A stretch of 64,000 bases of DNA from the NCBI RefSeq assembly GCF_008831285.2, contig NC_045140.1, forward strand, positions 22,772,131 to 22,836,130, given 5' to 3'. Numbering within the stretch: the first letter of the stretch is position 1; each line of letters starts with the position of its first letter. The notes under the pieces are model-generated. The model ran no database searches, was not told the origin of the DNA, and saw only the letters and a list, made by a program, of their open reading frames with translations. The position numbers and the translations under genes were made by a program. Positions 23,701 to 36,611 of the stretch are shown here, piece after piece. This stretch comes from Nymphaea colorata. Taxonomy: Eukaryota > Streptophyta > Magnoliopsida > Nymphaeales > Nymphaeaceae.

Positions 23701-25049
23701 TTGTGGCAACAGAGTTTATAAAGCGTGATAGGCGATCTGCCGTCCAATAAATTTCTGTTTCTCTTGTGCCTTTCAAGTGAATGACAAACCACGTGCATTC
23801 GTCCAACATCTTCTGATACCGGGATTATTGAGCATGATCACGTTGTCTTCACATAGTTTGACATACTGCCATCCAACTTAGCCTTGTTTGTCCATATATT
23901 GTATTCACCTTAGTTGGGGAAATAATTGTGAATTTGGATAATGGGGTCAAATTGTTTCCGAAGCGTCTGTCTGAGAGCTGTTGGAAGATTTTTCTGGTTG
24001 AATTTTCTGGCCATTTTGTGCATGGAAAAATTATATCCGTAGAAGATACACATCTTTGAGTCCAAAAATTCAAGGCTTCCTATTTTCCGTTTGTTATACT
24101 CCCTCAAACTTCTAGCTGCCGCAGAGCAATGTGCTCGCTGCCTTTTGAATCATTGAATGTACTCACCGCAGTTAACCATTTAAATGTAGCAGGGACTGCT
24201 GAGAGTTTTATCAAGTCATTCAGAATGTTAATACCCATTCTTCTGTCTTGCTATATTTGCGGTTCCGAATTTTTAGTTTTTTCTTTCTTACGACTTCAGA
24301 AAAGAAAGAAGAATGTGTAGCGAGCACCGATATACAGGTAAATTTCGAATGGCATATGAACACATTCAGCGGACAACTCAACCACGACAAACAGTTTACT
24401 ATAGTTAAACTAAGGAAAAGAAGGACCGTCCTGTCTTAAACGTACCAATGAACTCGAAACTATAAATCCGTTGGCGGCCGACAACAGTCAGGTGAAGATG
24501 AATTTGTAAAATTTGGCATGTTCTATTATACACACCAGGTTACTCTTGCGGGTTTGTCATTTCGATTCAGCTGCATATAGTGCGACGTGCCTCATCAGCC
24601 AACCTTCTTCTCTCAGTAGCCCTGCAGAAGACTCTGCAATCAACATCAACTTAGAAGCCAAGAAACAATGCTCCTGATGCTGTTGGATTGAAGGACGTTT
24701 TGCAGTTCAGAGAAATTGACAGATGCCTAATTCAAAAGGATGGGATATTACCTGGCCATAACTTTGATGCATTGCGGAATGAAATTGATCTTGAACCTAA
24801 CTGTGGAGTTCGCGTCACTTGTGAAGGACCTTTTATCTGATGATTGAGAAGATCGAGTGTGACAGATCACCTCTGCAGCTCACAGATTTTGCAGAGTAAT
24901 TACAGAGATGCATTAAGGACGCTGCCTTACTGAGCACACCATTTCCTGGAGAAGACCTGGTAGGTAAGCGTGCAAATTATTTTGGGTAGTTGAAATTTTT
25001 CAGTTAAGGTATAAATCAGGATGTTATCTTGAGAAAAGTGATGAAGAAA
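20772..25049. other. gene-poor region downstream of the cyclin
   Basis: The first part is probably cyclin 3' UTR. No coding region is supported in the rest. It contains a Tourist-like MITE (21995-22224), an AT-rich patch (22660-22960) between two GC-richer GGGCTGG/GGCCCGG-like pieces (about 22630 and 23020-23090) that look like an old repeat, and otherwise unremarkable sequence. Confidence 0.6.
21995..22224. mobile_element. Tourist-like (PIF/Harbinger-type) MITE
   Basis: 230 bp. The left end reads GGTTGTGTTT and the right end is its exact inverse AAACACAACC. Similarity continues inward, with GGATCTTAG on the left and its inverse CTAAGATCC on the right. The element is flanked by TAA on both sides (21992-21994 and 22225-22227), the 3-bp TWA duplication typical of PIF/Harbinger. 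It has no coding capacity, so it would be non-autonomous. Confidence 0.82.
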
Positions 25050-25830
25050 ATCAGATGGTTTAGTCTAAGACACTCATAGTAGAGGAAATAAATACAAACT
25101 ATGTCCTTGTTAGCCCACATGGGCTGTCTGAATTGATTCGTATAAGATATTCAAGTTAAAATGACATCAAAGTTTGACGTCCTTGCCTTAAAGGCTGGAG
25201 CAGTATGTTGGCAAAGAGGGGGACCCAAGTGGCTTTAACTGCTTGACATGGGCCATGAATCAAAGTCCGTATCCCTCCAAGACCTTCCTGACTTGAACCA
25301 TAATCTCCTCCCATTGAATAACTTTTCAAAAGAAAAAGCAGCCCACAGGAAGCATAGCATGAAATGCCTCAACACTTCGTAAAGGGGAATGCTAGTTTCA
25401 GAATAGTAATAAAACTAGTATTTCTGACTCTTGAATGCCTAAGACGCGCAAGTTCGTTAAGGAAAATTCTTGTCAGAAATGAGCAGTAACTGATTCCAAA
25501 GGTTCTAAATTGCTGCTTATGATCACCAATATGCCGTCAACATATAAAAATAAGTACTGGTAAAGTAGAAAATCTAGTAAATCTGTCAAACCATGCAGAA
25601 AAGCATTCTTACATCTAGTTTATGAATATATTAGCGTTCTGCAAAATCAATTGTCAAATCTAGAGGTATGAATCGGCTTGATGACAGATGAAAAGGACTC
25701 GAGAGGATCAGCTCCGTAAATTTAACAGAACCTCGAGCAACATGTCAAGTCTTAAATCTGTGGATCGTGCCTTCAGTCTCAGTTTTAATCTTTAAAAAGT
25801 TAAAACCCATTTGCAAGAAATGGCATTCGT
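25050..25830 (-). mobile_element. decayed Ty1-copia reverse transcriptase fragment
   Basis: Read on the minus strand, short matches occur in the right order for copia reverse transcriptase: a KWVF-like start followed by a degenerate GTIHRFKARLVA-like stretch (about 25700-25810), IHKLDV next to an NAFLHG-like remnant (about 25590-25640), and QYLFLYVDGILV corresponding to the YVDD catalytic region (about 25530-25565). Stops and shifts interrupt every frame. No LTRs were found. It is unrelated in age to the intact element at 5090-10621. Confidence 0.6.
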
Positions 25831-28800
25831 AAAAACTTACCGGCGATCGCGTAAAACCAGCCAGGATGTTTAAGCCACAGCTCTACACTTTGTCTCAGAT
25901 GGAATATCAGGTACCAACAACAAAATACTCTAGATACAGTTATTGGATCGGGTTTCCATAGCATGAGATTTGGCAGGGGCAAGACGTCTAGACATGAACA
26001 AAGAGAGCATAGTGCGAAAATCAGCCAGCTGATCTTGAATCTTTTCAGTCTGCTCAACTGGGCGGCCATGAAAGAAAATGAACATTGGATTCAGGCCATT
26101 GCACAATAGTGAGCAGCCCTGAGCCGATGAAGATGTGAGAAATGGGTGTCATGTTTGCTGCTATAATTACGAGAAACAATAGAGGTGGGTCACCATATTT
26201 GTTCGATTCTGTAAAAAGCGGAATTTTTGACGAATTTTTCCTAACTATGGAGGGGAAAAACTGTTTCTCGAAGATGACATTTCTGCTGGTATGAACTGGA
26301 TTATAGGTAAATGCGAGCATCGGTATCTTATAGCCTCTACAGTTTCTTACTGTAGCCCAAAGACGCACACGGAAGGATGTCTAGAAGCCTTTACCACCCA
26401 TCACAGCGTGCACTCAACTTCCTGCTTTATTTCAAGGGATGTTGCGCGTAAACTTTGTACTAATGATTCCCTGTCAGAAACTTTGTGGAGCTTCACGAGT
26501 CATTGCTGTCGAAGGAGTCGACCCACTGTGGGGCAAGTTTGCTGAATCATGGTTATACCAGAAGTAGATTAAGTTATGAAAAGATTAGTAAGGGCCTGTC
26601 TGACCTTAACTTTCCATTTACATTTGAAAAGTAAGGTAGTTAAGGTCCATCTAGAATTACCCCTTCCTTTTTCTGCACTGAGTAAAGGAAACGTACGAGG
26701 GACCAGGAAATAATTAGGGCGCGGTGTGTTTCAGTTGTCACTAGTACGTTGTAGGGGGATTCCATCCACATGAAGTTCAGCTGTGGTCGGAGATCATGCT
26801 GTTGTGGCATGGTGTGTTTTGGCCTGCATGCCTATACTGACTTCCGTCCGTTCGTTATCAAATGACTAGCAAATTCAATCAAATATCTGCTCATGACTAT
26901 TGAAATCTACACACAGCTCGTCTTTGTATCCTTAGTTGTTTCCCATTGGTCCTGTCCGTCTTCCCTTGTTTAGCTGGTTATGTCCAAACACGATGGGCCA
27001 TGCATGGCCGTTGTTACTTTCTCAACATCGTGTTGGTGGGCCTCTCTGCTCTTGGATCTCTCCTTTTCCCTCCCTCTCTCTCCTCCCCTTCTTTCTGGAC
27101 TATACAAAACCAACACGCCGCAGAGGTTTCATGAGGTACCGGTGGTGGGATAAACCATCACAGAAAAGGACGTTCGAACTTAAGAAAGTGAATCCAGATT
27201 CTGTGAAAAGCACACACAAAGAAGGTTAAAATGAGGTTCCACAGGTGCTGTACTAAATCATCACGCCAGAGAAAGTTGGAGCTTAAGAAACTAGGCAACC
27301 TTTTTCAAGCTCCAAGGGAAGAACGTTATCAAAGTGGGATTGTGAAATTTCACTTGACATTCGTTATTGAATTCTTGGCAAACTGAGAAAATGGATGAGC
27401 TAAGCTGACCTTTCTCAAGAATTCGACAGCTTGCTTTTTTCTCATGTTCGGTGCTTAGGAAGTGGGTGGGCCGAGTAGAACCTTTGCAAGTTGAATGCGT
27501 TCTATTTTCCGAAGTGATTGCAGACGTGTTTTCACCTGAGATGTTTTCTCTTTGTTCTGTTTGATTTGTTTGGTTTAGCAGGTCTAGCTTAAGAAAGTTG
27601 GCCAATGGATTAGTCCTGTGACCAACCATCTGTTCTCAACGGAAGAGCATTCACAAATGAGTTGAGAAATCTCAGTTGCAACCATTGAAAAGTGTCTGCC
27701 GTCGGCAATTCTTTTCTCGAGAATTTCGTAAAATTCTAACTTCCCAAGTGGTCACAAACATGATTTCACCTGAGAAAATTGAAGCTCTCGATTGGCCTAT
27801 CTGCTTTTTCAATGGTCTGAGGGATCTGAACTTAAAACACTTTCTCAACCTCGCAACACCTTGATCAAACGAACCTCGCAACACGTTGATCAAACGATTA
27901 GGCTAAGGAAAGCTTCCCATAGAACTCGATATATTCCTACTTTAGTGGTAACGGCATTCCTGTAAACGTAATACCAAGTCCGCTCTCGTGCTGATTTGCC
28001 ACATTCCTCGTCTTCCTTCTTCTCTTTTCCTTTTTGTTAAAAAGCTGAGGTTAAGCTTACTGTGGGCAACAGATCAAACCCATCTCAGGTATTGAATTCT
28101 TGACCTTCTTTGACTTTCAGACCACAAATTCATGTCCCCAGCAACGGCCGCGGAGCTCTTGTCGGCGACACATTCTTATGTCCCCAGACTCCGACAGGTA
28201 AATCCAAATTTATCTTGATACATGTAGCCTTAAAAAGTGTTGCAATCTTGCAGAATCTGTTCAGACTTATTAAATTACTTACCGATCAGGAAGACGCCAT
28301 TGATGGCATTTGAGATCCCGAATCCTTTGTTTCAGATTTGCTGGCCGGCGTACATGGGACACCTTGGTAAAATTTGGCCCTGAACCCTCTGGTGTCAACC
28401 GAGGCATTGGATGCCAAAAGACTGGCCCATCCATCTGATGCCATCCTGGCCCCGGCAAAACACGGAAACCAACAAGAGGTTCACTGCATGGCATGGATCG
28501 CTAAGCCCTCTGGACACCAAAATTTTACATTACCACTTTCAGTAAATGTTTCCTTCGCAATTTATAGGGTGTCCCACGAATCCGTACTGTTACATTAAAG
28601 ATAAGATCATACATCTGGCAGATGGGTTCTTGAATAATTGTTTAATGGCAGGAAAGCTAAAATGTGGAGGACATGTACCACATATTCAATTAATGGAGGC
28701 AGCAACAGTTTGAGATCCAATATGGAAAAGTGATGTTCCTATTATTGAATTTAGGTGCGAGCTTGATATGAGTTCGCTTAGGGTTGGGCCCAGCATATTG

Positions 28801-29789
28801 ATCCCCATGTCTGCTCTTGGATATTGTTGAATATTATTCCACCATATAAAATTAGAATGTTGAAAGGAAAACGCCTCTCGGTTGCAAGTCATCATCGAGA
28901 TCAATCGCTCCAAACAAGTCACAACTATATACTTTTCGGATCCTCAATGGCACTGTTGACGATGAATTATCATTGCCAAGTTGCATGTCGTGTCGAACTT
29001 TTCTATGATAAGCTTCTTGTTTTCATTTTTTTAATAGACAAGTTGAGCTAGAAGAGCCTTTTGTGATTTAGCACATTATGTCAACAAAAGCGCACTGCAG
29101 GTATTGAACGCCTAAATTTCTTCAATTTATATGTGTCTTGAGTCTGATCCCTAGCCATGTACTGGCAACTTTCCACGTTATCTTAATGGAGAAGGATTGT
29201 GTGTGTTGGGCACTCTATATTTTCATGCTTTACAGATACTACAGCATGAAGAATAAGACGTCTCGGAAAGAAGCCTGTGATGTCGAACAACAAAAGGAAA
29301 GAAGGCTCTTACCATTCGTCTGTTTTCATCCCCTTCGTATGAAAGAGACTTTCCTTTCGTAAGAAAAAAGGCTGCTTTTTCAGGACGGGTAAACAAAATC
29401 TCCATAAGAAAGTGGCAGCGAGGTCCTCCGATTGAATGAAAGATCTGTTTTCTGACGGAAATGCAAGGTTTGCGTTTCACAGAGAGTAGACTTTCCTAGG
29501 ATTTCAGCATAACTGCCGCCCCTAAATTTATTATTTGGTAGTCTTTGTGGCAGGAAACTTTCAACAAGCTTGATCTTGATAACAGATCACAACAATAAAA
29601 GTGGGCTTTGGAGCAATCAAGTGCGGAACAGATTCTGTATAATTTTAAAAGCCAAAAGGATACATGAGACGGTACCAACCAGCAGTGTTGTACCTCCCCA
29701 TTCTTTTACAAGCTTAACTTTCCTTTGTTGGTAACAAATAACAAATCGAAAGCAGAAGAGCAAGGAGAAAGTGGTGGATGTTGCATCCT
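25831..29789. other. gene-poor region between the copia relic and the zinc-finger gene
   Basis: No gene is supported. The part near 26330-26450 may be a further remnant of the copia relic, but I could not confirm it. A 25-bp tandem duplication lies at 27847-27896. The last few hundred bases before 29790 are probably 3' UTR of the minus-strand zinc-finger gene. Confidence 0.55.
27847..27896. repeat. 25-bp tandem duplication
   Basis: Two adjacent copies of a unit beginning AACCTCGCAACAC and ending TTGATCAAACG, with one mismatch (CCTTG versus CGTTG). Confidence 0.85.
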
Positions 29790-30314
29790 TCAGAGACCAA
29801 GGGACAAATCCAGCTTCACTAACTCTGGTTCCCCCGGCGCGGTTGCAACCACATTGCCAGTAGCAGGGTCCACGTGAAAGCTTCCAGGCCACACGAACTC
29901 CATGGCTTCTTCAAGTACAAAAGGTGGCCAGATAGAGCCGACATGGTCTTCGAACCTAGCCACACTGTTGCCTTCTCTTTGGACAGGCATGTGGACAAGT
30001 GCATGAGGGTGAACACCCAAGGAGCGGAATTGGGGAGGATGGAAGGCCATGCCCATGCCCATGCCTGCGCCGGCTACCGGCCTTCGAGTCCGCCTGGCCA
30101 ATCCCCTTTCTCTCTTGTGAGCATTCTGATGGCCGCCTAAAGCCTGGGAACTGTAGAACTTTCTCATGCAAAAGTTGCAAGAAAAAACTTTTGACGGTGC
30201 CTTGGATGAGGCATCCATACAAACATCCGCGTCACTAGCTCCCAAGCTCAGGTTCAGCCATGATGAAGATGAACTGTCTTCCTCCCGGGAAGCTGGCTTG
30301 CTTGCGGTTGACAT
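29790..30314 (-). CDS. single C2H2 (QALGGH) zinc-finger transcriptional repressor
   Basis: A single exon of 174 aa starting at the ATG complementary to 30312-30314. One zinc finger is present: C46, C49, H62 and H66 (C-x2-C-x12-H-x3-H), with the plant-specific QALGGH at 57-62 followed by [13 protein letters not shown], the pattern of the Arabidopsis ZFP1/2/3/4/7 group. Two EAR-like repression motifs are visible: LNLSLG at 20-25 and LDLSLGL at the very C-terminus (168-174). EAR motifs recruit TOPLESS-type co-repressors, so a nuclear repressor role is expected. The middle is rich in Gly, Met, His and Pro. I do not assign a specific family member. The leader carries a tandem duplication and a TATA-like box. 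Confidence 0.92.
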   Translation of the reverse strand: MSTASKPASREEDSSSSSWLNLSLGASDADVCMDASSKAPSKVFSCNFCMRKFYSSQALGGHQNAHKRERGLARRTRRPVAGAGMGMGMAFHPPQFRSLGVHPHALVHMPVQREGNSVARFEDHVGSIWPPFVLEEAMEFVWPGSFHVDPATGNVVATAPGEPELVKLDLSLGL

Positions 30315-30466
30315 CCCTTTATATGAAAGGAGAGGAAGCTCTTTTAGACTGGTAGATGATGGAGGAAGGCTTTTCAGTGTACTACAGATTCCCCCTATAT
30401 GAAAGGTGAAGAAGCTCTCTCAGACTGGTAGATGATGGAGGAAGGCTTTGCAGCGCGATGCACATC
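30315..30466. repeat. 76-bp direct repeat in the leader of the zinc-finger gene
   Basis: Units are about 30315-30390 and 30391-30466. Both contain ATATGAAAGG (30321 and 30397) and GACTGGTAGATGATGGAGGA (30347 and 30423), exactly 76 bp apart. On the coding strand the repeat lies directly upstream of the start codon. Confidence 0.9.
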
Positions 30467-30470
30467 TGCC

Positions 30471-30480
30471 TTATATAAAA
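30471..30480 (-). promoter_or_regulatory. TATA-like box upstream of the zinc-finger gene
   Basis: The minus strand reads TTTTATATAA, then GGCAG, about 160 bp upstream of the ATG. This would put the duplicated 76-bp segments within the 5' UTR. It was called from sequence pattern and position only. Confidence 0.5.
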
Positions 30481-31360
30481 AAGGTGAGGGGGGACGAATA
30501 TGTGGAAAGGAATGCAGAGCAAGCATCACACACAGAGAGGTGCACTTCTTTCCTTTTCTGCTTTTCTGCTAAGTCTTTTGGGGTTCTTTGTTTTTTAACC
30601 TCGTCGGGTCCCACTGTGTGATGCTTGGCATAGTAACAGCATAGTAAACAGCAAGCACAATGTCATGTCATGGTTTATCACAAGAGAGATAGAGAGAAAG
30701 ATTTTTGGGTTCTCTTTAACATAAAAAATCACCAAGAATAACAGAAGTTTTACTTTTACATTGAATTCAGATTCTCTAATCCATAATCAATCTTTTCTTT
30801 CTCACTGGGACCTCTGACTGTTGATTATGTCAAGTTTTGAAGTCCAAGTGAAAGCTTCGTACTCACTCAGATAAAAGGCATCAGATATGCCAGATGCTTT
30901 AATCACTTGAACTGTTTGAAGAGTAAAAACTAAAAAGGCTGGGAATGGGGAACAAGTGGGCCTGGCATGGAAAAGCTTACTATACAAGCCTGTTGGTTTT
31001 AGATAGGACTGGAGATGCCATCTTATTTTATCAATGAAAGTTTTTAATGCCTTGGGCCCCCTAGACTTGCCAATAATGTTGATAAGATTTGGGAGGTGGA
31101 TGCACTTTTATTATTGTTATCATTATTAAAAGGAATATGTGTGGTGTGTCCTCATATGACGTTTTCGACCTCTCTCCAAAGGCGGGCAGAAGCAAGTGAA
31201 CAGTAGGACAGTGGGAGAAGTGCACTCAGAAACCACTTATAGTTATTCTCAGGATCCTTTTTGTTGGGAACTACAGGACTGGATATACACAGACATAATC
31301 TAGACAACCCTCCGCAGCTGAGTGCTGAGCTACGTTAAATAATGGAGTTGCTTTTGCCTA

Positions 31361-31363
<3 letters not shown>

Positions 31364-31405
<42 letters not shown>
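31364..31405. repeat. (TC)n microsatellite
   Basis: About 21 uninterrupted TC units. Confidence 0.95.
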
Positions 31406-31408
<3 letters not shown>

Positions 31409-32495
31409 CCCACGTCTAAAAGCACCTGAACCTAGTGATGAGCTATGTACAGTATTGCTTTTGCCTAGGAACCCCTCTCCCCCCCTCCCTCTCGTTCGAT
31501 GCAACTGAACATTGATTACTGAAAGCTTTGACAAATCTGCCACTGTAGGTAGTATTCCACTTGCATCTGGTGCCAGAGATTTGCATGAGAGACATGCCTC
31601 CCAACAACAAGAACTCGATTTTCTTTCTTTCTTTCTTTTTTTTTTTTCTCTCTCTATCAGGAGGAAACCTCAAAATACCAGGCAACTTTGAAGATGTCCT
31701 TGTAAAACCCGATTATGGTTTAAGTCATGCAAAAGAAAGAACGAACATCTCCACTTCAATATGTGATTAATAACTTGAATGGTTTATAACCACCAATCAT
31801 CAGTTAAAGCATGAACAGTTTTCTAGTTCGAACAGTATAGCAGCTGTATCCCTTTTCTAATAATTGCAATCTTGCATGCGCGCACGCACAAAAACACACA
31901 CGTGTGTGGTTGCACTCTTTTATTAACTCAAAACAGGCGTCATGAATTGAAGTCCTTCCCCACTTTTCTTGTGCTAAAATCCAAGTAGCATTTTCATTTC
32001 TGGAAACATAGAGGACCCAGCCCTGCAACTCTTGGATGATGACCCACAAGTTGGAAAACTAAAATCAGAAAGGCCATAAATAGTGCTTTCAACTTTCAAC
32101 TCTCCTTTTTCTTATTTTTCTCATAACACTTCGTGCGCAGCAATGTTTATGCTTGGTTAGTGGTTACATCATGATTCCACCATCTCAACTTCAGAGCCTC
32201 CTACTTTTTCTATATGATAAAGGTTGCATAAAGGACACCTTGTTTGATAAGCAAACAACGGGAGGCCACAGTGTCGAGGAACCTTAAGAGGCAGTTTCAT
32301 TCCATTCATAATTGAAGTGCTGAGGAAAAATCAGGAACGCATGTTTCTTTGTTGTTGGTGTGTCAAGTCACAAATCATACTTGGACGCCGTGTGACACAA
32401 GGACCACCGCAAGTGGCCACTTCCAAATTCACATTAAGACCATATTTTCCTAGGTCAACCCCATATCTAAGCCCACTAGCTCATCGTTGCCTGTA

Positions 32496-32650
32496 GACTG
32501 CCTAAACACTCTTTATCGAGGAAAATCTGCCCTTTTGTGAAGAGAACCATTCTAAATGAAAGGCTTGACAGAGACTGCCAAACACTCTTTATCAGGAAGA
32601 TCTGCCATTCTGTGAAGAGAAACCACTCTAAATGAGAGGCTCGACAGCCT
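32496..32650. repeat. 77-bp imperfect tandem duplication
   Basis: Copies start at 32496 and 32573 with GACTGCC. Both contain AAACACTCTTTATC and CTAAATGA, and differ by several substitutions and small gaps. Confidence 0.85.
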
Positions 32651-32989
32651 GCTATATCCATATTCATTTTCCCACCTTTCAGACATCGGAAAACTTCTGT
32701 TGAAGCCAATTACCGCTTTGAACCCAAAAAACTCAGTCACGGGTTCGTGGCAGCAGGCAGTGGACAACCATAGGGTTGGAAAATTCTTTCTGATATATTA
32801 AGCAGTGAAACCACAGGATGAGAAACTTTGTTGCTTATATAAGGTGATTGAAAATTTCTCCCCAAACATTGACAAGGACAACTACCAAGAGTACAATATT
32901 TCAAGAATCGAGCAGATCAGCTGATCTGACTGCAGCAGAGAAATATGGGAGAGAATGAGATAGAAGGATAAAGCCAAAGGGTGGAAAAG

Positions 32990-33985
32990 AGATTTGGGAC
33001 AGCAATGGCATTCAAAGAGCCTCATGGACAGTTTACCTACGTTGTGAGAATAAATTGCTTACTAAAGAGAAACTAAAAAGATTTGGTTTCTCCTTGGCAT
33101 CTCGGTATGTGCTCTGCGAGCAAGCAGAAAGGACTCTTGATCATCTATCTTTCAGCTGCAGGGTGGTCAAGCCGATCTGGATAGAAGTGGGCAGGCATTT
33201 TGGTGCCAAGTGCTTGGCAAAACCAGGAATCAAAATATGAATTCCGCGGACGAACCGGATGGAGTTTCAAAAGAAAGCAATTTGGAAACGTTGGAAGAAT
33301 GTGTTTCATGTGTGCATTTGGAAGATGAGAAACTCGGCTGAAGAAGCGCCTAGGCATGGTGAAATAGGAGCCTGGACATTTTATCAACAGATGACAATGA
33401 AAATGAAATAGGTTGACAGGAGGCCTGGCTGTTCACTGGTATCAGGTGGGGGTCTTGGCAATGGGTGAAAGGGGCTAAAGTCAATGTGCATGTTGTCAGG
33501 TGGCAGTAGGAAGACAGACTTGGCATGGCTCGCTTAGTCAAAGAGCACAACGGCCACTTTTTATAGGGGGTGATTCACTGGAAATCAGGCAGTGTTGGCC
33601 GCGAGGATGTTATCCTTTTCAAATGCTTGAAATCGATTAAGAATGCTGGGAAGCTTAGTGGTAAGGTGCCATTGCAGCGTAACAACGATAAATGGAGGAG
33701 AAGAGTTTGTAAAGCAGTGTCAAGATTGTGGTCTCCCTTAAATGCTCGGATTTTGTTTGGGGACAGATTTATTTTGAAAACTGATCGCACTTATATAGGG
33801 ACTATGGCTTGTCAACTACTGAGGACCAAGACCAGATTGGGGTTTTTAAAGGAATGGTGGCGATTGAATGGGGAATGAGATCCACGAAAGAGCTGTAACG
33901 ATGTAGTGGTCATCACTGGTGGGACTAATTTGTTGCTTTGTACATATTTGGTTTTTGGTAATAAAGGTTGGGAGGGCCTAACCCT
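32990..33985 (+). mobile_element. 3' remnant of a LINE (L1-type) retrotransposon
   Basis: The plus strand encodes a piece of the zinc-binding domain that follows LINE reverse transcriptases: NKLLTKEKLKRFGF, then RYVLCEQAERTLDHLSFSC with the Cys/His spacing of that family (about 33050-33160). A degenerate tail follows with IWKRWKNVFHVCIWKMRN (about 33275-33340). It ends with a segment that reads as a LINE-like C-terminus (about 33930-33985). No reverse transcriptase core or endonuclease is present, so this is a 5'-truncated dead copy. Confidence 0.7.
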
Positions 33986-36409
33986 CCAACAGACGAGTTT
34001 CCGAAACAGTAAATAGTTTCTGTCACAATGAAGCTTCGAAGAGGCTTCTTCCCCACAGGAAAACAACTGGATAAAGTAAAATAGGATAAAACAAACGAAA
34101 GGGAAAATTGAAAGAAAAGAAAGGCTGATTAGATTCAGTGTGTATGCGTTAACATCACAACTATCATCAAATATTCGTCAATATTAGATGAACTTCCAAA
34201 TTCGCAGATTAATCAGAACCGAATTATACAGAAGAACTGATATGCATAAAGGTAACTGAATTATTTAATTCAGTTCTGGGCTCCTGGTCAGGAATTCAAG
34301 TAACACGGTTAATTTTTGCAACCGTTGATAGGAATATGACATCCATTTACCAAGTTTAAAAGGTTTCCTCTTTTTCCCATTTCTAAAATAAATGAAAGCT
34401 TTTGAAGTGATTGGATGGCTTCCTTATCAAACATAAAGACGTCACCTGATTATTATATATCACATCGACACAGTTTCTCCCATAAAAGGTGGACCTACCT
34501 TCCTGAAAAAATACTCAACAAGCAAACATGATTTGGGGCTGGAATTAACGATGAATAGACCACGAAAAAAGGCCATAAAGCAAAAAAACCAAATTTAAAA
34601 TTTTGTTAGCCTTCCACAGGCAAGTTGACAGTAAAGGATGCGGAGCAAATACATTCTGCCACAGTGGATTGATGACCACAAGCCAAAACTTCACCGTCCA
34701 AAAACAATAACGCTTAACATATTATCCAAATTTAAATGGTTTTCGATGAATCCAAAAACCAAATACACCATTAATGACTTATTCAGGTTCCTCATGTCTC
34801 TTGTAGTTACAAAATGCGCAGAGAACAAGCCACCCGCTGAAACTAAACGAATTAGGATGATTCAGACAATACTTCCCATGCTAGAAGTATCAAGTACCTG
34901 CGACGATGATTGAGGACCAGAGTTAGATGTTCGTGAAATTAACAACAACGACCACGGCAAACATAGCACACAAAATCAGTGTGTGTAAAGCACTTTAATC
35001 ATGTCGATCGCTTAATGGAATTTGCATTTCACTAAGCCAAAATAGTGAGCTCATGAACCAACATGGTGCCACATGAGACCTATAACAGAAAAACAAAGCA
35101 TCATCACCATAACAATTATCAAAATGATGCATAAGCATATTAAAATAAGGACTTGGGGTACAAATTTTATTCTAAAATTAATATCATGAAGAGTACTAAC
35201 ATACATAATCATGCGTTCCCCACAGAGAGAAACAAACAATCAACAAGACACGCATTCACATGTATGAGTGCACATTATTGCACTCACAGAAGTCACAGGC
35301 ACAGGTGTGCATTGGTGTGGCTTCAGCCTCCAAAAAATAAAACTTTCGTTTTTCTATCCTTGAGGAAACAGCCTATGCGCAATAATATCACGTTCAACTG
35401 GCAAGGTGATGTTCACGTTTAGCCATATTTCCTGTTCACTACGTAACATGAGGCGGTAAATTTGACCACTAAAATTATCAAGCCACTGAAAAGTGAAAAC
35501 TGACGTGACATGGTTGCACTTGGTAAGTTAGTCTGCAGTGGCAGATTCTTGTGTAAACCATAAAAATTCAAGCTCGAGTTTATTAGGAAATTTATTAGTC
35601 ATAAAGAGAACCCATAGAATCACTGGATTACAGGAATGAAAGCGTATGATTACCAGAAGATGTGACAGTTGTTACAGCATATCTGAATTACAAAAGATGA
35701 GCAATTTTCAGATGCTTAAAAATTCCATCGATCCTACATATTTCATCCCAACCTAATGTATGCGGACATCCTTTGTAGTTATCAAGAACATTGGAAAAGA
35801 TATGAGGAAAACAGGCAAACTCATATCCACATATCTACAGGCAACCGCAAACTATCCAAGGACCTAAACCTAGTTCAAGATTCCAAATGAGATGTAGTCA
35901 GGAGAGAAGGACAATCCTTTCCTGTACGACGTGCAGGTTCTTGTTGAATTAGTTGCAAAACAACTATTTCTGCTCTGCTGACCTAGAAAATATAGAAGTA
36001 ACTGCCATATTCACAGAAACAGAACAGAAAAAAACCATCCAAGCAGATTTGGTAAGAGTGATGCAACTAATAAAACTGACAGTTGTCAAAACTACAAATC
36101 AATCTTGTTTTGATTGCAACAGATCACCTAACTGACCACATTCAGGACATGGACTATTGGACAGAGTGCCCTGCCAAGTGCCAAGTGATGTATTCTTGCC
36201 CTGGGAACATACATAGTGGGAACGAATAATAAGGGAATCTTCATAAACATATGGACAGGGCTGTAAGCAGGCCTGAAGGAGTAGAATCCAGGATACAAGG
36301 CTTAGACACCATTTACGAAGACAACCAAATAAAAGTTTTCATAGATATCTAAATGATTTCTCAGTGATGTAGGTCAAAACAACCATTCCTATGTTTCACA
36401 ACTATGTCA
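33986..36409. other. gene-poor AT-rich region
   Basis: No recognised gene, domain or strong repeat structure. Short open frames (for example near 34638-34913) have no family resemblance. Confidence 0.6.
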
Positions 36410-36611
36410 CATAGGTGCGAGATGCAGGTGCTAAAGCGGCACATCTCAAAAAAATTAGGTGCGGTGGTGCGGCAAGGGTATTTTTTATTATTATTAACAA
36501 TTTATTATTATAATATACATACATATATATATAATATCATTACACACAGTCATGCCATGGTTAAAGAGGATGCTAAAAAGGTAAAAAGAACATACTAAAC
36601 AAGTAAAACCA

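Larger units (their letters stand above)
30481..32989. other. gene-poor region upstream of the zinc-finger gene
   Basis: No gene is supported. The part next to 30481 should hold upstream promoter sequence of the minus-strand zinc-finger gene. It contains a (TC)n microsatellite (31364-31405) within a roughly 100-bp imperfect duplication marked by TTGCTTTTGCCTAGGA at about 31349 and 31456, and a 77-bp tandem duplication at 32496-32650. Confidence 0.6.

Noticed and set aside
26588..26665. Possible small MITE with GACCTTAACT and its inverse AGTTAAGGTC
   Set aside because: The inverted arms are short, the outer ends match poorly and no target duplication was found.
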